Translations under genes and position numbers: made by a program
Shown: one piece after another, positions 9,823 to 20,687 of the stretch
How positions within the stretch are numbered: the stretch's first letter is position 1
Layout: every line of letters starts with the position of its first letter
Source: Pseudogymnoascus destructans
Taxonomy: Eukaryota > Ascomycota > Leotiomycetes > Thelebolales > Thelebolaceae
DNA length: 64,000 nt
Assembly (NCBI RefSeq): GCF_001641265.1
Contig: NW_020167522.1
Location: 310,001-374,000, forward strand
Reading direction: 5' to 3'
The notes under the pieces: generated by a model
What the model was told of the DNA's origin: nothing
What the model saw: only the letters and a program-made list of their open reading frames with translations
Databases searched by the model: none

Positions 9823-12800
9823 ATGAAGAGGCCTAGTACAGACCAGCTATGCGCCACGACGGGCAGCATGCAACTATATGTGGTCGCTAAGATACAACAG
9901 CGACACCTCCGAGCAATGATTGACTCAGGAGCGACGGGCAACTTTATGACAAAGAAAGTAGCAGACACGCAAGGTTTCAAGACGCAATTGAAAACCGAAC
10001 CATACCCGTTAATGGTCGTAGATGGAGAGCCCATCTCGACTAATGAAGGAATGGTGACCCACGAAACGGTCCCATTGGAAATGGTCATGCTACACGGGCA
10101 CAAGGAAACGATTCAGTTTGACATCGTGCACATGGACAACCATGCGTGCATCCTTGGTATGCCATGGCTCAAGAAACACAACCCCCAGATCGACTGGTGG
10201 AACGAGAAAGTTGTGATGAGCCAGTGCGCGTGTGAACAACGGACGGACACGCGACAACGGGAGAAACCCTCCCAGGGCCGGAAGGAGTTATGTGCAACCT
10301 CCGAGCTCGATGACCTAGCCCAGGCATCCTCACCGACGAGTATACCGGTGGAGTACAAGGAATACGAGCGATTATTCCAGGAAGGCCCTAAGAACGAGGC
10401 GCTTCCTAAGCACCAACCATGGGATCACGAGATACCTTTGGAGAAAGACAAGAGTCCACCGTTCGGACCAATATATCAGCTATCGGAAAAGGAGCTGAAG
10501 GTACTTAAGGAGTACATCGATGATAACCTAGCGAAAGGATTCATCAGACCATCCACATCACCAGCAGGAAGTCCGGTGCTTTTCGTACCAAAGAAAGACG
10601 GCTCCCTACGGTTATGTGTGGACTATCGAGCGTTGAACAACATCACAATCAAGGACAGGTATGCCCTGCCGTTAATCAACGAACTACACGATAGATTTCA
10701 AGGAGCAAAGATCTTCAGTAAGCTAGATCTGCGAGGAGCATACAACCTGATCCGAATCAAGGCTGGGGAAGAGTGGAAAACAGCATTCCGCACCCGCTAT
10801 GGCCTATTCGAGTATCAAGTCATGCCCTTTGGGCTAACAAACGCACCCGCATCTATGCAATGACTGATGAATGATGCTTTGCACGAATACTTAGACATCT
10901 TTACCATTGTCTACTTAGACGATGTCCTGGTGTATTCAGCAACCAAGGAGGAGCATGTCAAGCATGTCAAACTCGTCCTGAAAAAACTAAAGGAGTACAG
11001 CTTACTCCTCAAACCAGAGAAGTGCGAGTTCCATAAAAACCAAGTCGAATTCTTGGGTTACATTATTGGAACGCACGGCATCAAGATGGACCAAGCAAAA
11101 GTAACGGCAGTGTTGGAATGGCCAACACCGACCACGGTCAAGGAAGTGCAAGCCTTCCTAGGCTTCGCCAACTTCTACCGAAGATTCATCTCGGGATATT
11201 CCAAGGTAGCTCAACCACTCACGGAGCTTACCAGAAAGGATCTCGAATTCAAATGGACGGACAAGGCAGAGGCTGCTTTCCAGGAACTTAAGACGAAGTT
11301 CACGGAAGCACCTATCCTTGCTACATTTGACCCTGCAAAGAAGATCATCCTCGAAACGGACTCTTCTGACTTCGCAATTGGAGCATGTCTGAATCAACCA
11401 GACGAGAACGGTAAGTTCAAACCAATCGCGTACTACTCTAGGAAACTGTCACCCGCGGAACTCAATTACGACATCCACGACAAGGAGCTACTGGCTATTG
11501 TCGTTGCCTTTGAGCAGTGGCGAGTATATCTTGAGGGATCCACCTACCCTGTGCAGGTATGGACGGATCACAAGAACCTCATATACTTCACCACGACCAA
11601 GGTTTTAAACCGCAGACAAGTCCGCTGGGCAGAAACCCTCGCAGCCTACAACTTCACGATAACCTATCGCAAGGGCTCCGAGAATGCAAGAGCAGACGCT
11701 CTCAGCAGACGGACCGACTACGCCGGCCCAAAGGAAGAAAGACCTAGAGCAATTCTGAAGAAAACAGATGCAGGAATACAGTACAACGAGTTACTAGCGA
11801 CGATCTCAGTCATCGAAGATACAGAACTCGAGGAAAGACTCAAGAAAGCTTACGCAACAGACGAATGCGCCAAGCGAGTCTTGTCCAAAGTCGAAGGTGA
11901 CTTCACCATCGACGAACAAGGATTGATTCGATACAAAGGCTTAGTGTATGTCCCAAGTCAAATGAGACGCCCGCTGGTGCAAGAACAACACTCGTTACCA
12001 GCACACGGTCATCAGGGAGTAACACGAACCTTCGAACGAATCACTTGACACTACTACTTCCCAGGTATGAGGAAGCAGGTAGAGACAGTGGTAAGAGAGT
12101 GCGACATTTGCAGCAAGTCAAAATCCAATAGGCATCTGCCATACGGACAACTCAAGTCGACACCAGTACCAAAAGGAGCGTGGAAATCAATAGCTTTGGA
12201 CTTCATCGTCAAGCTTCCACCCTCCAAGGACCCGTTAACAGGAATAGAATACGACTCTATCCTCGTCATCACGGAAAGACTCACGAAATATGGGAAGTTT
12301 ATACCATATCTAGAAGCTAGCGACGCCGAGGCGCTCGCATATACCTTCATTCGAGTCATATTAGCCGATCATGGGATGCCAGAAGAAATCATCTCAGATA
12401 GAGACAAGCTCTTTACTTCGAAATTCTGGAAATCATTGATGGCGCTACTGGGAACAAATCATAAGCTATCAACAGCTTTTCATCCCCAGACAGACGGCCA
12501 AACAGAAAGATTAAATCAGACCCTTGAACAGTACCTGCGAAGCTATGTCAATCATCAACAGGATAACTGGGTTCAGATCTTACCCATCGCACAGTTTGCA
12601 TATAACAGCGCGATGACAGAAGCAACGAAAGTCTCACCGTTCTTTGCCAATTATGGCTACCAGCCAGAAGCATATAGGCAACCAAGACCGGATGAATCAC
12701 GAGCTGAACAAGCCCTGATCGTGGTGGAACAACTGAAATCGTTCCACGAACAACTTGCGACGGACATCCAATTCTTAAATGAACGATCCGCCGCATACGC

Positions 12801-13320
12801 AAACAAGAAGCGCAGTATGGAACCTGCCTTCAAGGAGGGGGATAAAGTATACCTACTCCGGAAACATATCAAAACGAAACGACCAAGCACAAAGTTGGAC
12901 TTCAAGAAATTGGGACCATTCAAAATATTGAACAAAGTCAGCTCAGTTAATTACAGACTGCAGCTACCCAGGAAGTCTAGACTACACCCGGTATTTCATG
13001 TCTCACTACTGGAACCAGCAAGAGGAAATACCCCAATTGCGACCGACACCGAACTCCAACCCGAGAATGAGATAATCGAATATGAGGTCGAAGCGATCCT
13101 AGACAGAAGGTTAGTAGGACGTCGAGAAGAGTTTTTGATAAAATGGGAAAATTACGAACCTACGGATAATTCGTGGGAACCAACAAGGAACATCAGCAAA
13201 GAACTGCTGGAGGAATATCGACGCCGCCATCCGCCAGCCATTGATCCCAAGATGCAGGGGAGTAGGCCAGTGGATCGGAGGAAGCGAGGGTCCCGGTCAC
13301 AGACGAGGAGGCAGCGCTAA
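9823..13320 (+). pseudogene. Gypsy Pol: protease-RT-RNase H-integrase-chromodomain, two in-frame TGA
   Basis: One frame from about 9787 to 13320, interrupted by TGA at 10861-10863 and 12046-12048. In order: aspartic protease ([10 protein letters not shown]), reverse transcriptase ([15 protein letters not shown], catalytic VYLDDVLVYS), RNase H (ILETDSSDFAIGACL), integrase with HHCC zinc region and D-D-E (ALDFIVKL, IISDRDKLF, DGQTERLNQ), and a C-terminal chromodomain (about 13075-13200, EEFLIKWENYEPTDNSWEP). Each TGA stands where relatives usually have Arg, and both are followed by C. The copy is probably defective unless the stops are read through. Confidence 0.93.
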
Positions 13321-13807
13321 CTGCCTGTTCCTCGGCCTCAACAGCGTCACGCTTCTCAGCAGCCACACGTTCGGCCTCCTCTGCCGCATCAAGCTCGTCG
13401 AGGGTTTTCAAACCTCGCCGGAGCATATCTTTACCACGGGTTCGGATGAGGCGTTTCTGCTTCCGCAGACGAAGTAACTTCGAAAGGGTTTCTTCCTCTT
13501 CGCGATCCAGGCGATCCTCCTCCCGTTCGAGCTTCACCCAGTCGGGATGCTCAGGACCCATACAGTCACACTTTTCTTTCAAGTTGCGACGAACGCACTC
13601 GGCGCACCGCCGTGAATCATTTGGAGACGACACGCAAGTAATGTTTCGCCTCACGCAGTTCGAGCAAGAATCCATTTCGGGTAGTTCGTATCCGTGGTTC
13701 TTTATTCGACGGACAAAATCGTTACGTTCCTGGAGTTTGCGGGCAGTGTCAGTAGGCATGTTGCATGTTGAAGGACTCGCTGAGGAGCAGCAGAGTCCCG
13801 GGGACAT
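13193..13807 (-). CDS. antisense cysteine-rich coiled-coil ORF inside the Gypsy element
   Basis: On the strand opposite pol, between the end of pol and the 3' LTR and overlapping pol's last 128 bp, a 204-codon frame is open. Two in-frame ATGs exist (13807 and one about 15 codons inside, MPTDTARKLQ). The protein has a zinc-binding-like array (CSNCVRRNITC then CAECVRRNLKEKCDC), then a charged helical part (LEREEDRLDREEEE) and an Ala/Glu-rich tail. Similar Cys arrays occur in fungal hypothetical proteins. Antisense accessory ORFs are known in some LTR elements. Function unknown; it would act in the nucleus if the array binds nucleic acid. Confidence 0.6.
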   Translation of the reverse strand: MSPGLCCSSASPSTCNMPTDTARKLQERNDFVRRIKNHGYELPEMDSCSNCVRRNITCVSSPNDSRRCAECVRRNLKEKCDCMGPEHPDWVKLEREEDRLDREEEETLSKLLRLRKQKRLIRTRGKDMLRRGLKTLDELDAAEEAERVAAEKRDAVEAEEQAVSAASSSVTGTLASSDPLAYSPASWDQWLADGGVDIPPAVLC

Positions 13808-13837
13808 GGACGTACTTATAGGATTCGAGACGAATGC

Positions 13838-13855
13838 CCAGGGGAAGGGAGCGAG
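13838..13855 (+). other. polypurine tract of the Gypsy element
   Basis: A purine-rich run (AGGGGAAGGGAGCGAG) ends directly at the 3' LTR start (13856), where plus-strand DNA synthesis would be primed. Confidence 0.75.
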
Positions 13856-14330
13856 TGTTACGACGGAACAAGAAGGCTGGCCAACTACAGGACAGGAAGG
13901 AGGGAGGTCGCATGAGACCGGCCCTGGTACCTGGAGGGGCAGCGGGGATTAGTAGTTCCGAAAGTATCACGTGACGGACTCGCAGGATGATGAGAAGAGT
14001 CCTAAGAGTCCAGGACTCCGAGGACTCGAGTGAGTTCCCAGGAGTCCACTAGGCACGTGATGGACTCGCAGGATGATGAGAAGAGTCCTAAGAGTCCAGG
14101 ACTCCGAGGACTCAAGTGAGTTCCCAAGAGTCCACTAGGCACGACGCCACTATATAAGTAGATAGTATTTCCTTAGATAGGAGCTTCGTGCTCAACTCAA
14201 TACAGTATTTGTTATATACTAGTAACGTGTTACTTGAAGCCTTTGTGTCTGATCCCCTGCCTCCTCTGATAAGTAAACCTTTACGCAAGAGAACCTCTGT
14301 GTCTTCTATCGTTTAGAAGTCAGCGTTACA
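13856..14330 (+). repeat. 3' LTR of the Gypsy element
   Basis: Same 475 bp as the 5' LTR with no difference that I could see, including both 86 bp tandem copies. It is followed by ACTAC (14331-14335), the target duplication. Confidence 0.95.
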
Positions 14331-14910
14331 ACTACTCGTATTAAGTCCTCCGTTCTCACTTTTCTGCTGTCTATCCTGCCGGTCTATATTACCTTGAGTA
14401 TATCAGGCTTTTAAAAGCTCAACTAATGACTCAATACTAGTCGACGTCCGGTCTTCACCCTGTATATTCAAACGCTCGTCTAGGATCATTTAATTATAGG
14501 AAGGGGAAGATATTCGCAGGCGCTTCTTGCGGCTTCTTCCTTGACTGACTGACTGGCCACGAGCGAAAGAAGTGCTTTGATAAACTGGTGTTGAGGTTTC
14601 AAAAGGAGGCTAGTTGATAGAGCTGATGTCCTCACAGTTATCACTTTGTAGCTCTTCGTCATCGTCTACGTCAAAGCCTGAGAGCTCCCGTGCTCTTTGG
14701 CCAATAGACTTATCACGACTTTTTGGAGGATTCCTCTGGTATTTCCTCTTTGCCGCAAGGGCTACAGAGAGTGAGTCCCGGATATCCTGCGCCCGCTGTG
14801 ACAAAGCGAGAACAGTATTTGCTGCCTCACTTCACTCCTTATTAAGTCGCTCCTCCTCACCAACAACATCAATCCAGTTATCAATCTGGACAGTCAATTC
14901 ACTCCAGAAG
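14331..14910 (-). pseudogene. upstream part of the accessory ORF relic split by Gypsy
   Basis: Minus-strand pieces with coding-like composition (LSQRAQDIRDSLSVALAAKR; GFDVDDDEELQSDN) lie at 14610-14910, and an open stretch at 14331-14390 runs into the 7199-7332 fragment once the Gypsy insertion is removed. Stops separate the two. Possibly a Harbinger accessory protein; no diagnostic domain is visible. Confidence 0.3.
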
Positions 14911-14934
14911 ACTCGAATTCGATACTGGCTTAAA

Positions 14935-15359
14935 AGGATGATGCCATTCTCCAATTACAAAAACTGATCCAGAGCAACGAGCAACAAATCACAGAGCAAC
15001 AAACAATTCAGAAATATCTTGAAAAGCAAACCCAACAAGCTCTGAAGAATGAACCAGGACACCACTCTCACAGTCGACTGTCAGCTCGGATTCCAAACCC
15101 TCCAATCCCCACAGATGGGATAGAGCCAGCATTTGAAGACTGGGTTGTGAAAATTCGCCTCAAGCTCGAAGCCAACATGTATCATTTCCAACACAGACTT
15201 TTACAAATGAGCTACATTCAGAGTCGACTGGGAGGACTGGCAGTTCGACATGTCAATCCAAGGCTTCGACCAAACTCTACAAACAAATTGCAGACAGCAG
15301 AAGAAATTCTTGAACTTTTGGAAAAAGTCTTCAGTGATCCCGATCGAATGAGTAACTAG
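14935..15359 (+). pseudogene. retrotransposon gag fragment
   Basis: An open frame from about 14935 to TAG 15357-15359 encodes a Gln-rich coiled-coil start (NEQQITEQQTIQKYLEKQ), then a Pro-rich segment and FEDWVVKIRLKLEANMYHF...YIQSRLGGLA, the layout of a Gypsy Gag core. No knuckle, no pol and no LTR are next to it. It marks the edge of the transposon block. Confidence 0.5.
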
Positions 15360-15705
15360 CTTGTCTATTGTAGCTCTGGGTGACTGTATGTCTTTATTCC
15401 AACCATCTGTAGACACCACCTGTTGTCCACGGTCCCCCTCCCTCCAGACTTTTAATCAGCACGAGTACTCAGAACATGGCACTTGCAATATCACCAAACA
15501 AGTACCACATATCAACTTGTTTATATCCCTCAAGCTATCTAATCTTCCTCCGAATTAATCTTCCAACCACATAAAAAACTCTCATTCATTTACAAACGCC
15601 AAATATATCCCTAGTTGGCACGTACATCACGTACGGATTATCCAACAACAAGCCTCCCTGTACCCTATCCAAGACACCCCAAACAAAAGTGTCGCCCAAA
15701 TACTC

Positions 15706-17586
15706 TCAAGTAAAGTTCCAGATAATTTCATAATCCACCAGCTCAGGGCCAGTCCATTTTTCACCATAAGCATTCGTCCTCTTCCCCGCGAAGAAGTCGT
15801 TGTGTGCACGCCTCAACACGTCGAACCATGATGACGGCTGGGGCGGAGTCAACCACTATTGCTCGTTAGTCTTCAGTCGTCTTCAGTCCTAAAGCCCTTT
15901 CATCCCCCGACAAGTTATTATGCTTACCTGGTTATGAACATGATACGCAAACGCCCCCCGGAAGAAGTGTTCCAGCGTCCGATTCGTCGGCGGATAATTG
16001 TCCTCCCAAATCCTATACTCCGTCTCGGCAAGCTTCTTCCTATCAAACTCCTTCACCGTCCCCAGCCCCTCCTTCTTCACGCCCTTCAGCACTCTACCCC
16101 CCACACTCTGTCCCTCAGCTCCATACTTCAGAATCTCCTCTGCCTTCGGCCCCTCATAGCCCTCCCACTCGTCATCGTGCGGAAACGCGTTCGGCTCTCC
16201 CTTAAATACGGCACTGTAATCGCGTAGACACGGCACGGGACAAGGTTTGTCGCCTTCGTAGTTCCACCATATGGGGTCGAAGAAGGAGGTCTCGAGCATC
16301 TTGAGCTCGGAGTTCTTCTTGTCTTTCACGGCCATGAGTCCGATTACCTGGGGGTGGAAGTTCATCCCCATTCGCACGCCTCCGCGGAGGAAGTACGAGC
16401 TTAGGCTTGTATTCGCGCCTAGGGATAGGACGGCAGTGTTGTAGTCTTCGGGGTGGGGGTATTGGCCCCAGCGCTCGGCGAAGGCGTCGTTGGGGTTGAT
16501 AAGTAGGGGTCTCATGTCGCGGAGGAGGGTGATGTCGACGTCGAAGTATGCACCGCCGTAGAGATGAAGCACAACGAATCGGACTGCATCCGATACGGCC
16601 ACGGGAAGCGAAGTCTTCTGGTTCTCGGTAAGGACGAGCCATTCTTGACCCTCGGCGTCCCGCACCAGCCCATCCGCAAGGGCCACCTCGCCCGCGGCAT
16701 TTGGCATGCCCGGATTGGTGTAGTAGATCCCGCCATCCGCGTAGTCCACCTTCGGGAGTGGTATCCTCGATGGGAATTTCCACTCCTTCAGGACCAAATC
16801 GCCTCGCTTGATCAACGACAGAAGGCGCTCGAAGATAGGGTCACGAGTCATCATCTGCGCAATCGCGTACGGGTCCTTGTCGGAATCGATCCAGACCCAC
16901 AAACGCGAACAGGGTAGGTTCTGGGTGTACAGGTAGGACTTGACGAAGAGCTCGAAGCGCCATGTTGCCGGCCCCGACCAGTACGCGTGATGCGGTATGA
17001 TGGGGCCGTGGCAGCTTCCCAGGGACTTTTTCGAAGCTTCTTTTGCTTTAGGGTATTTCGCCAGTGTGTTTCCTTTTCCGTCCGCATTGAGGTATGGTGC
17101 GTTCCTTGGAGATTTTGCGCTCGCCCTCTCCGGTTCCTCAGGGAGATAAAAGTAATCCTTCTCTCCCGTAACAAGATAGTGAAAGCAGTCCTTCCTATCA
17201 AACATCTTATCCAGCTTCTCATACGACCCCCTACACGTCTCCACCAACTTCGCAATATCCGCCACGGTATCAACATCCGGTCTGGCCTCCAAATAATCGT
17301 CCTTGTACTCGATATTGCTCACAGGTCTATTAAACCAATTCGCATGCGGATTGATCTTCCCCAGCTTCAGCGTCACCGGCGGCTGCCCCGGCGAAAATAT
17401 CACCCCCTTCGACTCCTCCTTCGGCTCCCCAGTCTTCAGGCGATGCTTAATCACATACTCGGCCGACGCAGCACGGCCCGTCTGCACAATCTCGACTATG
17501 GTGTATAATGACGTATACACGAGCGCCGCAACGAGCAGGTTCCGCAGCAGCGCGAAGAAGCCCTTCGCAAACGTGAAATCGGCCAT
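15706..17586 (-). CDS. DXD glycosyltransferase (GT32-like), type II membrane protein, 602 aa
   Basis: Two exons: 17586-15928 and 15855-15706, with a 72 bp GTAAGC...AG intron (15856-15927) and CTAAC branch; phases agree. Residues 14-32 are a hydrophobic segment after a short N-terminus, so it is probably a Golgi type II membrane enzyme. The sugar-binding DXD motif is in LYGGAYFDVDITLLRDM near residue 350, with the preceding acceptor/donor region typical of glycosyltransferase sugar-binding proteins. It should transfer a sugar from a nucleotide donor, perhaps in glycan or glycolipid assembly. Donor and acceptor cannot be read from the sequence. Codon use is GC-rich, unlike the flanking transposons. 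Confidence 0.85.
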
Positions 17587-18264
17587 GGCGCCCCGTCGTC
17601 GTTATAGTATGTTGTCGCCCAATGCGCGAGGGCTTCGTCGTTGGGTTTGGCTACCCCACTTTTCGTGGTAGAGGGTCGTGGGGGGAGGGAAGCTGATGAC
17701 GTCTAGGCTGGGGGTTGTGCCATGTAGGAGCGCCTTTTGCCTGTCTGCTGCTGTTCGTGGATGGTGAGGAGGAAGACTTTCAGTCACGGAAGGTCGGAGG
17801 GTGCGAAGCATGCAACTTCAAAACCATCCCCCGTGGCCAAGGTGCTTGGGTGGAAGAGCAGATGTCAAAAGGTCCGCGCTAACCCTTGCTTCCGGAATGA
17901 TTCTCCGCGGGCGCTTCCAAACGCGCGCTGGCGATAAATGACAGACGATATAGTCGATAGATCGAATCCCCAATGTAGCAAGGCCGCAAGCAGCAATAGA
18001 TGTCGTATAATGAGAGAGGGAGGTTTGCCAGCGCAAGGCTGACAATGTTGAGGACTCGGGAGCTGGTTGACTGAGGGTTCGCTTTAGCCGCTTTAGGCAA
18101 GGTTTACGGTTCTCTAGTGCTGTGCCGCCCCATGTGTAAATGCAGGGGTCCACACGACGGCTGGTGGCAGTATTATCACATATCGCGTCGACAAAACGGC
18201 GACGGCGATGCTGCTGCGGACGGCTGCATACAAGAATTTGATATTTGCCTCTGCGAAACCAACA
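17587..18264. other. intergenic stretch
   Basis: Upstream of the glycosyltransferase (minus) and the hydrolase-like gene (plus), so it should hold both promoters. No convincing ORF, RNA gene or repeat seen. Confidence 0.5.
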
Positions 18265-19609
18265 ATGCTGAGGATATTATGGACGCGCCAAGGATACCGC
18301 CTCAGCAGGCCCGCGAGCCGCTGGATATTCAAAAACAACTACTCAGTCCTCCACGAGCCAGTATTTGAACGCGTAGACGTGCCCTGTGGCGTCAGTACTC
18401 ACATCACCATAAAGTACCCTCCCCCCCAAAATCCAAATAAACAACCCCTCTAACACCCCCCACAGAATCCACAACCCCCCGGCCTCCCCATCCTCCCCCC
18501 TCCCAATCCTCCTCTACATAACCACCACCCCGCCTTCCTCCCCCCCTCCCTCCCCCCCCCTCCCCCTCCTCTCCCAAGCACACACCACAATTCACATCTG
18601 CCCCCCTCCTTCCCCATTCCCGCAACCCCTCCACAAACTGCTGTACGCATGGACGCATATCTTCTCTCTCTTGCGCCCTAAGCAGACACGGGTTTATACA
18701 CAACCTGTCCCCCGCTACCCGCCGATAGCTATTTATGGCTCTTCAACCGGCGGCAGCGGCGGAGGCACAGGAGGTTCTCTCGCCACAGCCCTCGCGCTCA
18801 CCTCAGTTCTGACAGTGCGGAAAGTGGGAAGGTATCCCTCCGCGTTAGTAACAACAGATTCCATCTTCGACTTCTCGCCCCTCGCTATCGCCTCATTGCA
18901 CCCCGACGCTGGTATGTCCTCACTCAATACCCTCAAAACCAGGGAACTCTTCTCCTCACCACCTTCAACGCTCGATCCGCTTGCGTCACCCCTCCTCCTC
19001 TTTCGCGGCTCAGCGTTTCACACGACCGCCTTCCCACGGTCTTGGTCCCCAAGCCTAACACTGCCGGGGGTGATTGATGTGGACTCGGACTCAGACTTTC
19101 AGGACTCGATGAGTGAGCTGGACTCAGACTACGACTTTTCGGACTCACCAACCTCACCCAATTCCCCAACCTCAGCACTTCCACCTTCCTCACCACACCC
19201 CGACCCCGACACACCAATAGACCTCAACCCCACCCGTCCCCAAAAACGGAGCTACCTCAAGTTCCCCCCCGCACACTCCGGGTTGCGGCTTCCGATGTGC
19301 AACTTCCAAATCTCGCACCCGCTTCCTTCACCACCACCATCTAAATCCAGCAAGTCCGCCAGTTCCAAATCCGCAGCGGTACCGCACCCAGACGAACCGC
19401 TAGAGGTGGTACAAGCGGAGTTGATGGCGGCGGCGGTGAATCGGTCGGTGAGGATGGGGTATGATACGCCACTTTCTCGGCGGGGAGATGAGGGGGGGGG
19501 TGGGGATAAGAGGGCTGTTGTTAGGGAATTGGAGGGGGAGGGCGAGGTGGAGGAGAGGGGAGCGGTTGGGGCGAGGGAGTGGTTGAGGGATACCATGGAT
19601 TGGCGGTGA
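18265..19609 (+). CDS. alpha/beta-hydrolase-like protein, frame disturbed in a poly-C tract
   Basis: From ATG 18265 a frame encodes a basic N-terminus and VDVPCGVSTHITIK, the first strand of a hydrolase fold. At the C-run 18418-18427 the homology-like reading continues in another frame (PLPILLYITT, then SQAHTTIHI, LLYAWTHIF) to the nucleophile elbow YGSSTGG (G-x-S-x-G, about 18740) and on to TGA at 19607-19609. A spliced end is also possible: GCG|GTGAGT donor at about 19605. The disturbed frame may be a real break, a missed intron or a length error in the C-run. The C-terminal half is Ser/Pro-rich. The catalytic Asp and His are not assignable. Confidence 0.4.
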
Positions 19610-20225
19610 GTATGTTGTTTTCTCGGTTTGGGGTTTAGGTCATTGGCGTTAGATGGGATGCGATAGGAGGTTTGGGCGGGGATAGTGGGTGAGATGAGAT
19701 GCACAATGTGCTATATAAATAGACATATAAACGACTACCTACAAGAACGGCTCAGCCATGCATATCTTGCTGGTCTCGCCTCGTCCGTGGCTGTGGGGAG
19801 GGGTGGGGGTGCTGATAGCTGCGAAATGACTGCGAGGATAAATGTAAAGCGACAAGTGAGAATAAATAAATAAGCGGTGACGGCAAGAATCAAGGTAAAA
19901 CGACAGCAAGAATAAATCCAAATCGACAACAATAAACCCAACCCCACCACCCCTCCTCACATCCACTCACAACCCTCCCTTCCCGTCCGATGTAATCCCA
20001 CATACGGTCGAATCCTCCTCCTCCTTCCTCTCCTGCCGGGCTCTGTGCACGATCCCGCGGTACGCAATGAGCTGTTAGGGAGGGAGGCATTCTCATCCTT
20101 AGCTCTTTGCGGCGTGATGGAATAGTGTTCCTAGGATCTCGGATTTAATTGGAAACGAACGAGATGTAGTTGGAAATGGTGAGGTAGGAAGAGGAGAGAG
20201 GGGAGGTGCAAAAAAATATACCAAT
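19610..20225. other. intergenic stretch
   Basis: Low-complexity G-rich then CGACA/AATAA-rich sequence between the hydrolase-like gene and the tRNA. No gene recognised. Confidence 0.5.
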
Positions 20226-20318
20226 GGGGTCTTGCCCGAGATCGAATCGGGGACCTCTCGCAAACATTGCTGTAGGGTGGACCCTAAGCGAGAATCATAC
20301 CACTAGACCACAAGACCC
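20226..20318 (-). tRNA. tRNA-Pro (anticodon AGG) with 19-nt intron
   Basis: On the minus strand a full cloverleaf can be drawn: 7 bp acceptor stem GGGTCTT/AAGACCC (20312-20318 with 20227-20233), D arm with TGGTCTAGTGGTATGA, anticodon stem CTCGC/GCGAG, loop TTAGGGT after removing a 19 nt intron, and a T arm with GGTCCCCGATTCGATCTCGGG. Anticodon AGG reads proline CCU/CCC. The intron sits next to the anticodon as in nuclear tRNA genes. Confidence 0.9.
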
Positions 20319-20687
20319 TTTCTATGATCGTCAGGGGTGGTGATTGGCACAGTCATCAATCAAAACTATCACCAAAAATCACAGCTTACACAACACAACA
20401 CACACGGACGGTCACCACAAAAAAAAAAAAAAAAAAAAAAACACCTTGTCAAAAACACACTTTCTCTACTCCTATCCTGTCCTAATCCCCCAGTTAGTCC
20501 ATATCCATCCATGTATCCATCGCTAGAATCGCACTCTCAAAAAAACCCTTAAAAAATCTCTCCGTCTCTCATTCATTTACAAAGAGTTAAGTTAGTGTAG
20601 TAGTGTGTGCACCAGGTGCAGTTCGTTCATGATATCCATCTCCCCTTTCTTTCTCCTCTTTCCTTCTCTCTATTCTCCCTCATTCAC

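Larger units (their letters stand above)
7333..14330 (+). mobile_element. full-length Gypsy (chromovirus) retrotransposon, 6,998 bp
   Basis: Two 475 bp LTRs (7333-7807 and 13856-14330) appear identical base for base, flanked by ACTAC on both sides (7328-7332 and 14331-14335). Between them lie gag with a zinc knuckle, a second frame, pol (protease, reverse transcriptase, RNase H, integrase, chromodomain), an antisense ORF and a purine tract. Identical LTRs mean recent insertion. Despite that, pol has two in-frame TGA codons and the gag frame is broken once. Integrase followed by a chromodomain places it with chromoviruses. Confidence 0.97.
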
